This document shows, piece by piece, positions 26,236-35,852 of a stretch of 64,000 bases of DNA. Under the pieces are notes generated by a model that saw only the letters and a program-made list of their open reading frames with translations, was not told the DNA's origin and ran no database searches. Position 1 is the first letter of the stretch. Each line of letters starts with the position of its first letter. The position numbers were made by a program, and so were the translations under genes. Source of the stretch: Mobiluncus sp034180645 (GTDB lineage Bacteria > Actinomycetota > Actinomycetes > Actinomycetales > Actinomycetaceae); NCBI RefSeq assembly GCF_034180645.1, contig NZ_JAXFNY010000011.1:1-64000 (forward strand), in the 5' to 3' direction.

Positions 26236-27261
26236 CTAATGATTGTCGAGCTCTTCGATACTGGACAAATCTCCCCAGTTTCCGCTCATGGCATCTCTGA
26301 ATGCGGCTGCTAATCGCAAGAAGTCATGACGAGCGGTGCCGTCCCCGACGGAAATTTGGCGCAACATGACCTGACATCCCAGTTCGTTAGCGGCATTTTG
26401 CAAGTCATCGATGTCCGTCACCGAAACAGGATCACCAATCACCACTGAGAGCCGCAGCTCGGGGACAATTTGATGTAAAACCCGCAAATGATCAGGAAGT
26501 GTCAGGTCTTGCGTCTCTCCGCGTTGGCGGCTGAGATTCAGCACCAGGGCTTTCCGTGCCGGCGAGTGCACCAACGCTTCCCGCAAGTCCGCAATCAGCA
26601 GATGGGGCATCACCGAGGTGTACCAGGAACCCGGACCCAGCACTATCCAATCCGCGCTTGCGACCGCCTGCAGAACCTGCGGGGTAACCGGCGCGTCAGG
26701 AGGATCCAGACGAATTCCCCGCACCACCCCCGGCGCTTTCGCAATCTTGGATTGTCCGCGTATCGTTTGAACCCGCCCTTCCACTTCTAAGTCAGCTTCG
26801 ATAGCCATGGGGACGGTAGACATCGGCAACACTCGGCCTTGCGCATCCAACAACCGAGTCATCCATTCCAGACCCGCGACCGGGTCATCGAGAATCTGCC
26901 ACAAACCAGCCAGCAATAGGTTGCCCAGGTTGTGTCCGTTCATCTCCCCGTTTGATTTAAACCGAAACTGCAGAATATCGCGCCAGGTCAGACCCCAATC
27001 GGATTCATCGCACAAGGCCGCCAGCGCCATGCGTAAGTCCCCTGGAGGTAGCAGGTCAAACTCTTGACGTAAACGTCCGCTGGAGCCTCCGTCGTCGGCC
27101 ACGGTGACGACTGCCGTGAGATCCGTGGTGAGGTGGCGCAAAGCCGAAAGCGTAGCGTACAGCCCGTGCCCCCCGCCAAAAGCCACCACCTTCGGGCCGG
27201 TCGCGCGTCCGGGCCACACGGAATCTTGGGGAGGCTGAAAATAATGTCCCTGTACATTCAT
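26236..27261 (-). CDS. yvcK: YvcK/CofD-like carbon-metabolism factor
   Basis: A 341-aa protein of the YvcK (gluconeogenesis factor, CofD-like) family. Evidence includes the Rossmann motif VVAFGGGHGLYATLSAL, TVADDGGSSGRLR, PPGDLRMALAALC and GHNLGNLLLAGLW. In Bacillus and Mycobacterium the protein binds UDP-sugars and supports cell-wall precursor supply; the Mycobacterium version is phosphorylated by a PASTA kinase. It lies between rapZ (19 nt) and whiA, its classic position. Confidence 0.93.
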   Translation of the reverse strand: MNVQGHYFQPPQDSVWPGRATGPKVVAFGGGHGLYATLSALRHLTTDLTAVVTVADDGGSSGRLRQEFDLLPPGDLRMALAALCDESDWGLTWRDILQFRFKSNGEMNGHNLGNLLLAGLWQILDDPVAGLEWMTRLLDAQGRVLPMSTVPMAIEADLEVEGRVQTIRGQSKIAKAPGVVRGIRLDPPDAPVTPQVLQAVASADWIVLGPGSWYTSVMPHLLIADLREALVHSPARKALVLNLSRQRGETQDLTLPDHLRVLHQIVPELRLSVVIGDPVSVTDIDDLQNAANELGCQVMLRQISVGDGTARHDFLRLAAAFRDAMSGNWGDLSSIEELDNH

Positions 27262-27279
27262 ACCTAGCTCACCCCCGAG

Positions 27280-28215
27280 TCATTCCTTACCGATATCACG
27301 ATGCACGGTGCGTACCTGAAAACCTTTAGAGCGCAGCAGGTTGGACAGGCGTTCTGCCATCGCCACCGAACGATGCTGCCCCCCGGTACACCCCACGGCA
27401 ATTGTCACAAACGGCTTTAACTCGTGCAGGTAACCGTTGAGCACCGGGGCCAAAGTGTCAACATAATGCTGAGCAAACTCGCTGGCCCCGGGCTGACTCA
27501 AGACGTATTTCGCCACCGCTTCATCCCGCCCGGTCAGGTGCCGCAGTTCCGTCACCCAGTAGGGATTGGGGAAAAATCTCACATCGACCACGTGATCGGC
27601 GTCCATGGGTAAACCGTATTTAAACCCGAAACTCATCACCGTCACATTCAATCCATTGGCGGCCTCCCCGGACACGAGTTCGCGGATTCGCCTGGCCAGG
27701 TCGTGAACATTCATATGGGTCGTGTCCACATAGATATTGGCACGGTCGCGGATAGGCCCCAGCAGCTCCCGTTCCGAGGCAATCCCGTCCATAATCCGCC
27801 CTTCGCCCTGCAAGGGGTGGGGGCGGCGCACCTGTTCGTAGCGGCGCACCAGCACCGCGTCGGAACAATCGAGGAACAAAACTTGCAGGTCAACTTGGGC
27901 TTCCCGCAACGCATCTAGGGTCGACATAAATTCCGAAAAGAAACTGCGCGAACGCACGTCGACCACGACGGCCAGACGGTGCACACCCTCCCCGCCGGGA
28001 GTCATCATGCGCGCCAAAGGACCGAGCATACGCGGAGGCAGATTGTCCACCACATACCAGTTCAAATCCTCCAAGACCTGGGCGGTTTGGCTGCGACCGG
28101 CCCCGCTCATGCCGGTAATAATCAGCATCTGGGCGCGTTCGCTGACATCGCGCACGGACTGGGCATCCAGCTCGGGAATGCCCGACGGTACAGTCGGGGT
28201 GGGGTCTTCACTCAT
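27280..28215 (-). CDS. rapZ: RapZ-type nucleotide-binding protein
   Basis: A 311-aa P-loop protein of the RapZ/YvcJ family. It has Walker A ITGMSGAGRSQTAQ, the conserved DNLPP, a Walker B-like VLFLDCSDAVLVRRYEQVRRPHPL and the C-terminal FGFKYGLPMDADHVVDVRFFPNP and CTGGQHRSVAMAERL. In enterobacteria RapZ guides RNase E to small RNAs; in Gram-positives the role is less clear. RNase E is encoded about 2 kb upstream here. First gene of rapZ-yvcK-whiA. Confidence 0.94.
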   Translation of the reverse strand: MSEDPTPTVPSGIPELDAQSVRDVSERAQMLIITGMSGAGRSQTAQVLEDLNWYVVDNLPPRMLGPLARMMTPGGEGVHRLAVVVDVRSRSFFSEFMSTLDALREAQVDLQVLFLDCSDAVLVRRYEQVRRPHPLQGEGRIMDGIASERELLGPIRDRANIYVDTTHMNVHDLARRIRELVSGEAANGLNVTVMSFGFKYGLPMDADHVVDVRFFPNPYWVTELRHLTGRDEAVAKYVLSQPGASEFAQHYVDTLAPVLNGYLHELKPFVTIAVGCTGGQHRSVAMAERLSNLLRSKGFQVRTVHRDIGKE

Positions 28216-28270
28216 GTTTCCAGCTTATCGAGTTGCCGGGGGGAAGTTCAGTCTTTACGAATGCCCAAAT

Positions 28271-30073
28271 CTAAAGCCCTTCCGCCACGTCCAGCCACTG
28301 CTCCTCAAGTTGTTCGACCCGACCGCGGGCAGTTTGCAACTCTTTGGCCAAATCCGCCAGTTTTTCATAGTCGGCGGGGTCTGTCTCAGCCAGCTGTGAT
28401 TCAATTTGGGCCACCTGCGCGGTGGCTTTGGCAATCTTACGTTCCAGGGATTGCAGACGTTTTTGGGTTTCGTAGTCGGCTTTGGAATCGGTTTTTCCAT
28501 TCACAAGGGGTTTCTGCGACGTCGACGGCTCGTCAGACTTGAGTCGGCTGGTCGACCGCGCCTGTTCGGCCAACTCCAGGTATTCGTCCACGCCTCCGGG
28601 AAGGTGGCGCAACCCGTGGTCAATGACGGCGTACTGGTTATCGGTAATCCGTTCGATGAGGTAGCGATCGTGGGAGACGACCAGCAACGTGCCCGGCCAA
28701 GCGTCCAACACGTCTTCCAAAGCGGTCAAGGTATCGGTATCAATATCGTTGGTGGGCTCGTCCAGAATCATCACGTTCGGTTCTTCCAGCAGTAGCAACA
28801 AAATCTGCAGACGCCGTTTCTGTCCCCCGCTCAGCGCCCCGACCTTGGCTTGCAACTGAGAGGAGTTAAACCCCAAACGTTCCAACATCTGGGCGGGGCT
28901 CAGTTCCTTACCTTCCACCTCAAAAGAGCCTTTGAGCTTACCTAAGACCTGATAGACGCGGTAATCCGCAATCTCACGCAGCGCCCGAAACTCCTGGTCC
29001 AAGATACCAATCTGAACCGTCTTGCCTTCGCGACGCCGCCCCCGAGTCGGGGTGAGATCCCCCGCCAGCAAACCGAGTAGGGTCGACTTCCCAGCCCCGT
29101 TAGCCCCCAAGATTCCGGCGCGCTCCCCCGGCGCTACCCGCCAGGTCACATCGCGTAAGACCGGGCGGGAATCGTCCGGCCCCTCGTAGGAAAAGTCCAC
29201 GTCCACTAGGTCCACAACGATTTTCCCGAGCCTGCCGGTGGCCAGTTTCACCAGCTGCACCGTGTCTCGCACCGGCGGAACGTCCTCAATGAGCGCATTG
29301 GCTGCGTCGATGCGAAACTTCGGTTTGGAAGTTCGGGCCGGGGCTCCGCGCCGTAGCCACGCCAGCTCTTTGCGTAACAGATTTTGGCGCTTTTCGGCGG
29401 CGAGAGCGGCCTGCCGGTCACGTTCTACGCGAGCCAAAATGTAGGCCGCGTATCCCCCTTCAAAGGGTTCCACCATCCCGTCGTGAACTTCCCAAGTGTC
29501 GCGCGACACCGCATCGAGAAACCACCGGTCATGCGTCACCAGCAACAGGGCGCCATCTCGGTCTGACCAGCGGCGATTGAGGTGACGCGCCAGCCATGCC
29601 ACCCCTTCCATATCCAGGTGGTTTGTGGGCTCGTCCAGTCCGATGACATCCCAATCGCCAATCAGGAGTTTCGCGAGGGCGAGGCGTCGGCGCTGTCCCC
29701 CGCTCAGCGCCTCTACCGGCGATTCCCACGCGATGGCGGGCAACAGCCCATCCAGCACTTCGCGAATCCGCGGGTCACTGAGAACTTCGTGATGCTCAGA
29801 GCCTGCCAGCAGCACGGTTTCCACCGTGTCGGAGCCGCTCAGAGCGTCCTCCTGCCCCAGCAAGGCGACTCGCAGCCCGTTGCGTCGGGTGACGAGCCCG
29901 GAATGCGGCTGCTGAGTTCCGAACAGTACCCGCAGCAGCGTTGATTTGCCGTCTCCGTTGCGCCCTACAATCCCGATACGATCCCCGGCGGAAACCCCGA
30001 CCGTGACGTCGTCGAGCAGGAGTTTGTCCGGATATTCCACGTGCAGGTTTTGCCCGCCCAGAAGGTTACCCAA
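28271..30073 (-). CDS. ABC-F family ATPase, Uup-like
   Basis: A soluble 600-aa protein with two ABC domains and no membrane segment. Walker A motifs are GRNGDGKST (N-domain) and GANGAGKST (C-domain); signatures are LSGGQRRRLALAKL and LSGGQKRRLQILLLLL; Walker B regions are IGLDEPTNHLD and MILDEPTNDIDTD. The C-terminus is a Glu/Lys/Gln coiled coil (about residues 530-600), typical of Uup. ABC-F proteins act on ribosomes with unusual or stalled states. TTG start with GAGG close upstream. It lies between RNase E and rapZ on the same strand. Confidence 0.9.
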   Translation of the reverse strand: MGNLLGGQNLHVEYPDKLLLDDVTVGVSAGDRIGIVGRNGDGKSTLLRVLFGTQQPHSGLVTRRNGLRVALLGQEDALSGSDTVETVLLAGSEHHEVLSDPRIREVLDGLLPAIAWESPVEALSGGQRRRLALAKLLIGDWDVIGLDEPTNHLDMEGVAWLARHLNRRWSDRDGALLLVTHDRWFLDAVSRDTWEVHDGMVEPFEGGYAAYILARVERDRQAALAAEKRQNLLRKELAWLRRGAPARTSKPKFRIDAANALIEDVPPVRDTVQLVKLATGRLGKIVVDLVDVDFSYEGPDDSRPVLRDVTWRVAPGERAGILGANGAGKSTLLGLLAGDLTPTRGRRREGKTVQIGILDQEFRALREIADYRVYQVLGKLKGSFEVEGKELSPAQMLERLGFNSSQLQAKVGALSGGQKRRLQILLLLLEEPNVMILDEPTNDIDTDTLTALEDVLDAWPGTLLVVSHDRYLIERITDNQYAVIDHGLRHLPGGVDEYLELAEQARSTSRLKSDEPSTSQKPLVNGKTDSKADYETQKRLQSLERKIAKATAQVAQIESQLAETDPADYEKLADLAKELQTARGRVEQLEEQWLDVAEGL

Positions 30074-30141
30074 AACGCCTCACTCCAATAACTGCCGGCA
30101 GACCCCCGGCAAACCGGGCGAGCTGCGAAAAAATCCGGGAA

Positions 30142-32547
30142 CTACCCTTGTGAAACCACAATATCGGCGTCCGCGGAATCCGTATTGATGACCCCGGTGG
30201 AGGCGGCCCGGCGATGGCGGCGACGCGGCGCGGCGCTATCCGCGGAGCCGTTGGCGCTGGTGATTTCCAGGCGCTCTTGCGCCCCGTCCAGAGCGGGTTT
30301 CTCGCTGGCTTTGTCCAGGGAAGGCTTATCACTAGCTTTGTCCAAGGAGGGCTTTTCAGGAGGCGTTGTCAGCAGTTTTGGTTCCTTGCTTCGCGACGAG
30401 TGCGATTGCTCGGGTGCGGGTGGCTCGTGTTCCTCGGAGGCGTGAGCGGCGGTAGCGATTGCCGCCATAGTCTGACGCACTTCCGGATTCGTTTCTTTCA
30501 CGGATTTGGCGCGAGACCGGGCACGTTTCGAGCTGGCTCCAGACGAGGATCCGCGCCGGGGGGCGGGATGGGACACCACGTCTTCCGGGGCTTGCCCGTT
30601 GTTCTCGACCGGCACATCGTGGACGATGAAGCCGCGTCCGTCACAGCATTCACACTGGGTCGAAAACGCCTCAACCAGTCCCTGTCCGACCCGTTTGCGG
30701 GTCATCTGAACCAAACCGAGGGAGGTTACTTCGGTGACCTGGTGACGAGTCCGGTCACGTCCCAGACATTCCACCAAGCGCCGCAGCACCAGATCCCGGT
30801 TCGACTCGATAACCATGTCCACAAAGTCGATGACGACAATGCCGCCAATGTCGCGCAGCCGCAGCTGACGCACGATTTCTTCGGCTGCTTCCAAGTTGTT
30901 CTTGGTGACGGTTTCTTCCAGGGTTCCCCCCGCACCAATGTAACGCCCGGTATTGACGTCAATAACCGTCATCGCTTCGGTCCGGTCAATAATCAGGTAA
31001 CCGCCGCTGGGCAGCCACACTTTACGTTCGAAACCTTTCGCAAGCTGTTCATCGATGCGGTGGGCGGCAAAAATGTCGTCCTCGCCTTCCCAATGCTTCA
31101 GGCGGTCCTTTAACTCTGGAGACAAATCGCACACATATTTAGAAATGGTCTTCCAAGCGTTGTCACCCTGAATAGTCAGAGAGCGGAAGTCCTCATTAAA
31201 TATGTCACGCACGACTCGCACGGCCAGTTCCGGTTCCCCGTGCAACAGGACCGGTCCGTTGCGGGTCTTGCGCTGTTTTGTCTCGATTTCTTGCCAAATT
31301 CGAGTGAGGCGTTCCACATCAGCGCGCAACTGTTCTTCCGTAGCCCCCTCAGCGGCGGTCCGTACGATGACTCCGTAACCGGCCGGAATCATCGTTTTCA
31401 GCAGAGCCTTGAGACGTTTGCGCTCTTCCTCGGGCAGCTTGCGTGAAATTCCGGTCATCGCCCCGCTGGGCACCAACACCAGGTGACGGCCCGCCAGAGT
31501 GATTTGAGATGTCAAACGGGCGCCTTTATGTCCAATTGGATCCTTTGTGACCTGCACTAAAACCAGGTCGCCGGGGTTGAGTGCGTCCTCGATACGCCCG
31601 GTTTTAGCATTCAGACCGGCAGCGTCCCAGTTCACTTCTCCGGCATAGAGAACGGCGTTGCGTCCCTTGCCGATGTCCACGAAAGCTGCCTCCATCGAGG
31701 ACAGCACGTTTTGCACCTTGCCCAGGTAGATATTACCCACGGCTGTCTCTTGGGTGTGTCGCGAAACGTAATGCTCGACCAGTAACCCATCCTCGAGAAC
31801 GGCAATCTGATTCAAACCGTCACGCTCGCGCACGACCATCTCTCGTTTCACGTTCTCTCGACGCGCCAGGAATTCTGCTTCCGTAATCGGGGTCCGTTTG
31901 CGACTTTCCTTACGCCCCGCCTTACGACGAATCCGTTTCGCTTCCAGCCGCGTGGAACCGTCCAGTGTCTTGACTCCCTCGCCTTCCCCGCCATCGAAAC
32001 GAGTCCGCCGCCGCCGCCGGCGCGTCGTGCTGTTTTCGTCCTCTGAAGTCGTGTCTTTCTCGGCGGCGGTCGCGTTCCCACTTTCAGACTCATCGTGCGC
32101 CGAGGTTTTTTTACGGCTGGAGGTCTTCGAATTGGTCCGGGAGCTCGATGCCGACTCGTTCTTAGCAGAAGAGGACTTCTTTCGGCTGTGGCTTTCCGGC
32201 TCAGTCTCGGCGGCAGAGCTGGCCTGATTAGAACGGTTATTACGAGTACGTTTTTCTTCAGCTGGTGCTGCCGGCGCAAAGCTGGACAAGTCCGGAGCCT
32301 GGAACAGCAAGCTGGCAGCGGGCAGAGACACCCCCGCGCTCGGCGCACTGGCGGCAGACGGCGCTTCTGAAGCCGAGAAAGTCGGACTGGCGTCCTTTAC
32401 CTTCCTTGAAGAGGCATTGACTTTTTGAAAAGTCTGGTCTTTCGTATCTTTGGTCGCGGAGGCCCGAGTACGAGTTCGGGCCGTACCGGAATTACGCGAA
32501 GTTTTTCTAGTAGCCGCATTTGTTTCGGATTCTGTTGTCTTATTCAC
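30142..32547 (-). CDS. rne: Ribonuclease E/G
   Basis: An 801-aa endoribonuclease central to mRNA decay and rRNA maturation. The first ~230 residues are a low-complexity Ser/Thr/Lys/Arg arm. The catalytic core follows: the S1 segment (VGNIYLGKVQNVLSSMEAAF, VDIGKGRNAVLY), the sensor region (ILGAR-like PEEERKRLKALLKTMIPAGY), the catalytic DVNTGRYIG and VIDFVDM Asp residues, RDRTRHQVTEVTSLGLVQMTRKR and the Zn-link CECCDGRGF. A further disordered C-terminal arm of ~140 residues includes a short repeat (KPSLDKASDKPSLDKAS). GTG start with AGGAG 7 nt upstream. Actinobacterial RNase E commonly carries such arms, used as scaffolds. Confidence 0.94.
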   Translation of the reverse strand: MNKTTESETNAATRKTSRNSGTARTRTRASATKDTKDQTFQKVNASSRKVKDASPTFSASEAPSAASAPSAGVSLPAASLLFQAPDLSSFAPAAPAEEKRTRNNRSNQASSAAETEPESHSRKKSSSAKNESASSSRTNSKTSSRKKTSAHDESESGNATAAEKDTTSEDENSTTRRRRRRTRFDGGEGEGVKTLDGSTRLEAKRIRRKAGRKESRKRTPITEAEFLARRENVKREMVVRERDGLNQIAVLEDGLLVEHYVSRHTQETAVGNIYLGKVQNVLSSMEAAFVDIGKGRNAVLYAGEVNWDAAGLNAKTGRIEDALNPGDLVLVQVTKDPIGHKGARLTSQITLAGRHLVLVPSGAMTGISRKLPEEERKRLKALLKTMIPAGYGVIVRTAAEGATEEQLRADVERLTRIWQEIETKQRKTRNGPVLLHGEPELAVRVVRDIFNEDFRSLTIQGDNAWKTISKYVCDLSPELKDRLKHWEGEDDIFAAHRIDEQLAKGFERKVWLPSGGYLIIDRTEAMTVIDVNTGRYIGAGGTLEETVTKNNLEAAEEIVRQLRLRDIGGIVVIDFVDMVIESNRDLVLRRLVECLGRDRTRHQVTEVTSLGLVQMTRKRVGQGLVEAFSTQCECCDGRGFIVHDVPVENNGQAPEDVVSHPAPRRGSSSGASSKRARSRAKSVKETNPEVRQTMAAIATAAHASEEHEPPAPEQSHSSRSKEPKLLTTPPEKPSLDKASDKPSLDKASEKPALDGAQERLEITSANGSADSAAPRRRHRRAASTGVINTDSADADIVVSQG

Positions 32548-32919
32548 TTTAAAGCTCCTGAAAGAGACCGGCTAGCAACCTGCCGGTCTATTTAGTTGTC
32601 AGTCATCACCAAACGGTGGAAAGTCTATGAGAGATAAGGAATAAACCGGGCTAATGAAACCGTGAGACCGGGCTCACAAAGGATTCCGAGTTGCCGACTT
32701 GGGCTGCTCAAGACATCCCTATCTCCGCTCAACATCCTATCGCACAGTCGGATTTTTACCCAGAAAAAACTTCCGATGAGGTGCGAAATGTACATGTTGG
32801 TAAAATTTTAGGGTAGATTTAGGGAGTGGCTCAGGTTCACTTGGCGATTACGCTGTGTGACCACGAAGTAAATCTGGTCCTAAATGCAATTTCTATAAAT
32901 CTACGGAAAGGCGGAAAAG
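32548..32919. promoter_or_regulatory. Divergent rne/cydA intergenic region with hairpins
   Basis: A 372-nt region without a gene. Next to rne, AGACCGG (32565-32571) pairs with CCGGTCT (32583-32589), giving a 7-bp hairpin immediately 5' of the rne ribosome-binding site. GTGAG/CTCAC (32662-32677) forms a smaller stem. TCGGA/TCCGA (32748-32776) frames an A/T-rich imperfect hairpin. ATGTACAT (32788-32795) is a short palindrome. A TATAAA at 32894-32899 precedes cydA. I could not assign a clear -35/-10 pair or an operator for a known regulator. Confidence 0.5.
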
Positions 32920-34542
32920 GTGACCGTCGTCTCAATGGGGCTTGAAGGCCTCGACTTGGCGCGGTGGCAGTTCGGTATTACAACCGTCTACCACTTTATC
33001 CTGGTTCCGTTCACCATCGGCATGTCCTTGCTGGTAGCACTGATGGAAACATTGTGGTACCGCACCGGCAAGGAATACTGGCTGAAGGCGACACGGTTCT
33101 TTGGAAGGCTGTTTATTGTTAACTTTGCCTTGGGTGTTGCAACCGGTATCGTGCAGGAATTCCAATTCGGCATGGGCTGGTCCGAGTACTCCCGCTTCGT
33201 CGGTGATATCTTCGGCGCTCCTCTGGCTTTTGAAGCTCTGCTTTCATTCTTCATGGAGTCCACGTTCCTCGGAGTGTGGATCTTCGGTTGGGGCAAGATC
33301 TCCAAGAAAGCTCACGTTGTTGTGTCTTGGCTGGTAATGGCCGGCGTCAACACCTCTATGTTGTGGATTATCGGCGCTAACTCCTGGATGCAGCGCCCGG
33401 TTGGTGCGGTCTTTGACCCGGCTACCGGTCGCGCTACCTTGAACGGCGCTACCGCATTCTTCCAAGTTGTCGGTAACTCCACCATGTGGCTCGCTGTGTT
33501 CCACGTGGTAACTTCTTCTATCTTGCTGGCCTCCACCATCGTGGCCGGCATTTCTCTGTGGTGGATGGTTCGCGCCGCCAACGCTGGCGGTATCGGCGAC
33601 ACCGAAGCTCGCGAAGTCTGGCGTCCGATTGCCCGCTGGGGCATGACCATTATGCTGGTCGCTGGCGTTCTGACCATCGCTTCGGGCCACTTGCAGGGTC
33701 AACACTTGGTTTACTACCAGCCAGCCAAGATGGCTGCCGCGGAAGGTCTGTGCGCTGGCGAATCCGGCGCCCTGGCTCTGGTAGCCTTCTCGGACTGCCC
33801 GCAAGACATCCAAAAGAACGATGACGGCACCTGGCCGTTGACCGAAGTTGGCATCGGCAAGATTCCGGGCTTGCTCGGTTTCGTGGCGCACAACTCGTTC
33901 TCTCGTTCCATTGCTGGTATGGCTGACTCCTCCGAGCGCACCCAGACCATGCTAGAGAACGCCGCGGACAAGTTCGGTGATAAGGCTCCGAACATCGACA
34001 CCGCTAACACTTCTGGGATTAAGGGTGAAACCGGCGTTTACAGCTGGGCTCCTTACTCTCCGTCCGTCCTGCTGGTGTTCTGGTCTTTCCGTCTGATGAT
34101 GGGCTTGGGTCTGTTCTGTGCAGCCTTGGCTCTGGTCGGTCTGTACCAAACCCGCGGCGGCAAGGTTTCCACGTCTAAGGGTCTGAAGCGTCTTGCTCTG
34201 ATTACGCTGCCGATGCCTTACCTGTCTGCGGCTTTCGGCTGGATTATGACTGAGTTTGGTCGTCAGCCCTTTATCGTTTACCCGAACCAGGATGCTTTCG
34301 GTTCTGATTTAGCGGTCAAGACCGACGCAGCAGGTGTGTTCATGCTGACTGGCGATGGTTTGTCTGGCGTGGTCAATCCGCTCGAGTTCCTGATTTCGTT
34401 GATTCTGTTCACCTTGGTTTACCTGGTGCTCGGTATCATCTGGTTCAAGCTCATGGTTCGTTACTCCAAAGAGGGCATCAACACGCCGGCCTCCGATGGT
34501 GGTCCGAACGCTGCCTCTCAAGAGCTATCGTTCGCTTACTAA
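32920..34542 (+). CDS. cydA: Cytochrome bd oxidase subunit I
   Basis: The quinol-oxidising, haem-carrying subunit of cytochrome bd, a high-affinity terminal oxidase in the membrane. The haem-ligand His near the N-terminus (TTVYHFILVPFTIG), the second His (MWLAVFHVVTSS), the GxFFMEST-type ESTFLGVWIFGW segment, the quinol loop start (GHLQGQHLVYYQPAKMAAAEG) and the ligand Met region (FWSFRLMMGLGL) are visible, with about nine membrane helices in 540 aa. GTG start after a purine-rich AAAGGCGG; ATG 32935 is in frame. First gene of cydABDC plus a histidine kinase. Confidence 0.95.
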   Translation: MTVVSMGLEGLDLARWQFGITTVYHFILVPFTIGMSLLVALMETLWYRTGKEYWLKATRFFGRLFIVNFALGVATGIVQEFQFGMGWSEYSRFVGDIFGAPLAFEALLSFFMESTFLGVWIFGWGKISKKAHVVVSWLVMAGVNTSMLWIIGANSWMQRPVGAVFDPATGRATLNGATAFFQVVGNSTMWLAVFHVVTSSILLASTIVAGISLWWMVRAANAGGIGDTEAREVWRPIARWGMTIMLVAGVLTIASGHLQGQHLVYYQPAKMAAAEGLCAGESGALALVAFSDCPQDIQKNDDGTWPLTEVGIGKIPGLLGFVAHNSFSRSIAGMADSSERTQTMLENAADKFGDKAPNIDTANTSGIKGETGVYSWAPYSPSVLLVFWSFRLMMGLGLFCAALALVGLYQTRGGKVSTSKGLKRLALITLPMPYLSAAFGWIMTEFGRQPFIVYPNQDAFGSDLAVKTDAAGVFMLTGDGLSGVVNPLEFLISLILFTLVYLVLGIIWFKLMVRYSKEGINTPASDGGPNAASQELSFAY

Positions 34543-34557
34543 GGAGGAAATCAGACA

Positions 34558-35712
34558 ATGACTATTCTGCAAATCCTTTGGTTTATCCTCGTAGCAGTCC
34601 TGTGGGCTGGTTATTTGGTTCTGGAAGGCTACGGCTTGGGTACGGGTATGCTGCTGCGTATCCTCGGTAAGACCGATGACGAACGCGGCCAGATGGTTCG
34701 CGCTATCGGTCCGCACTGGGACGGTAACGAAGTATGGCTGCTCACCGCAGGTGGCGCGACCTTCGCTTCTTCTCCCGAGTGGTACGCCGTGATGTTCTCC
34801 GGTATGTACATCGCTCTGTTCCTGGTCCTGCTGTGCTTGATTGGTCGTATCGCGGCTATCGAATGGCGCAACAAGGTGGACACGCTGAAGTGGCGCGGTA
34901 CCTGGGACACCATCCAAACCATCTCGGCTTGGTTAGTTCCGATTCTGCTGGGTGTAGCCTTCGGCAACCTGGTAGCCGGCATGAAGATTATCGTGGCCGA
35001 TCCCAAGACACCGTTCGTCGAGGTCGGTCCCGAAAACGTCGACATCGCCAATGCCGGTATGTCTCAGATTCACTCCTTCGTTGGTCTGGGCGAATTCCCC
35101 TTCAGCCAGCTGCTGAGCTTGCTGATTGGTGGTTCCGGCTTCGCGATTCTCGGCGGTTTGGTGATTGCCTCCCTGTCCTTGGTCCAAGGCGCCAACTTCC
35201 TGGCTCTTAAGACTGATGGGGCTGTACAGGAACGCGCGGTCGCGATTGCCCCGAAGTTGGGTCTCGTCTCGACAGTCCTGACCGCAATCTTTGCGGTGTG
35301 GGGCACCTTCGCTTTCAAGGGTGATGGTTTCATCTTCTCGCTGATCTTCCTGGTCCTCGCGGCAGTCTGCCTCATCGTCAGCCTGCTCTTCGCGTTCAAG
35401 GGTGCTTCGGCAAAGGCTTTCACCTTCAACTCCGTTGCGATTGCAATGTGCGTTGGTTGGGTGTTTGCCATGCTCTTCCCCAACGTGATGAAGTCCTCGA
35501 TTGATCCGGCCTACTCGCTGACTATCGCTCAGTCCTCGGCTTCCGCCGGAACCCAGATTGTCATGACCGTAGCGGCCATCATTCTGGTTCCGATCGTATT
35601 GGGTTACACCATCTGGTCTGTCTACATGTTCCGCGCTCGTATCAGCGTGGCACCTGCAGGCGGCTTGCATCCCGATAAGATTCGCGAAGGCGCGAACTTC
35701 CTGGTTGGCTAA
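34558..35712 (+). CDS. cydB: Cytochrome bd oxidase subunit II
   Basis: The 384-aa partner of CydA, polytopic, with the family signature WAGYLVLEGYGLGTGML at the first helix and HWDGNEVWLLTAGGATFA, which lines the proton and oxygen path. AAGGAGG lies at good distance, 15 nt after cydA. With CydA it reduces oxygen to water at very low oxygen tension and protects against peroxide. A GC-rich hairpin follows it before cydD. Confidence 0.95.
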   Translation: MTILQILWFILVAVLWAGYLVLEGYGLGTGMLLRILGKTDDERGQMVRAIGPHWDGNEVWLLTAGGATFASSPEWYAVMFSGMYIALFLVLLCLIGRIAAIEWRNKVDTLKWRGTWDTIQTISAWLVPILLGVAFGNLVAGMKIIVADPKTPFVEVGPENVDIANAGMSQIHSFVGLGEFPFSQLLSLLIGGSGFAILGGLVIASLSLVQGANFLALKTDGAVQERAVAIAPKLGLVSTVLTAIFAVWGTFAFKGDGFIFSLIFLVLAAVCLIVSLLFAFKGASAKAFTFNSVAIAMCVGWVFAMLFPNVMKSSIDPAYSLTIAQSSASAGTQIVMTVAAIILVPIVLGYTIWSVYMFRARISVAPAGGLHPDKIREGANFLVG

Positions 35713-35740
35713 ATAAAGCGACGACGGTCTAAAACCGTTA

Positions 35741-35768
35741 CGGGCGGGTCACTGCGGTGGCCCGCCCG
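35741..35768 (+). terminator. GC-rich hairpin between cydB and cydD
   Basis: CGGGCGGGTCAC pairs with GTGGCCCGCCCG around TGCG, a 12-bp stem with one G-T pair. Only a weak T-run follows (cagttt), so partial termination or protection of the cydAB message is more likely than full termination. This would make cydAB more abundant than cydDC. Confidence 0.5.
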
Positions 35769-35852
35769 CACCAGTTTAACCAGGGCTTTTAATCCCTAGG
35801 GCTGTTCTGCTTTGTGGAGTTTTTTTCTAAAATGTGGAAAGCTGAGGGGGTG

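Noticed and set aside
32862..32890. Possible CRP/GlxR site (TGTGTGACC...) before cydA
   Set aside because: The second half-site does not match TCACA at the required spacing.
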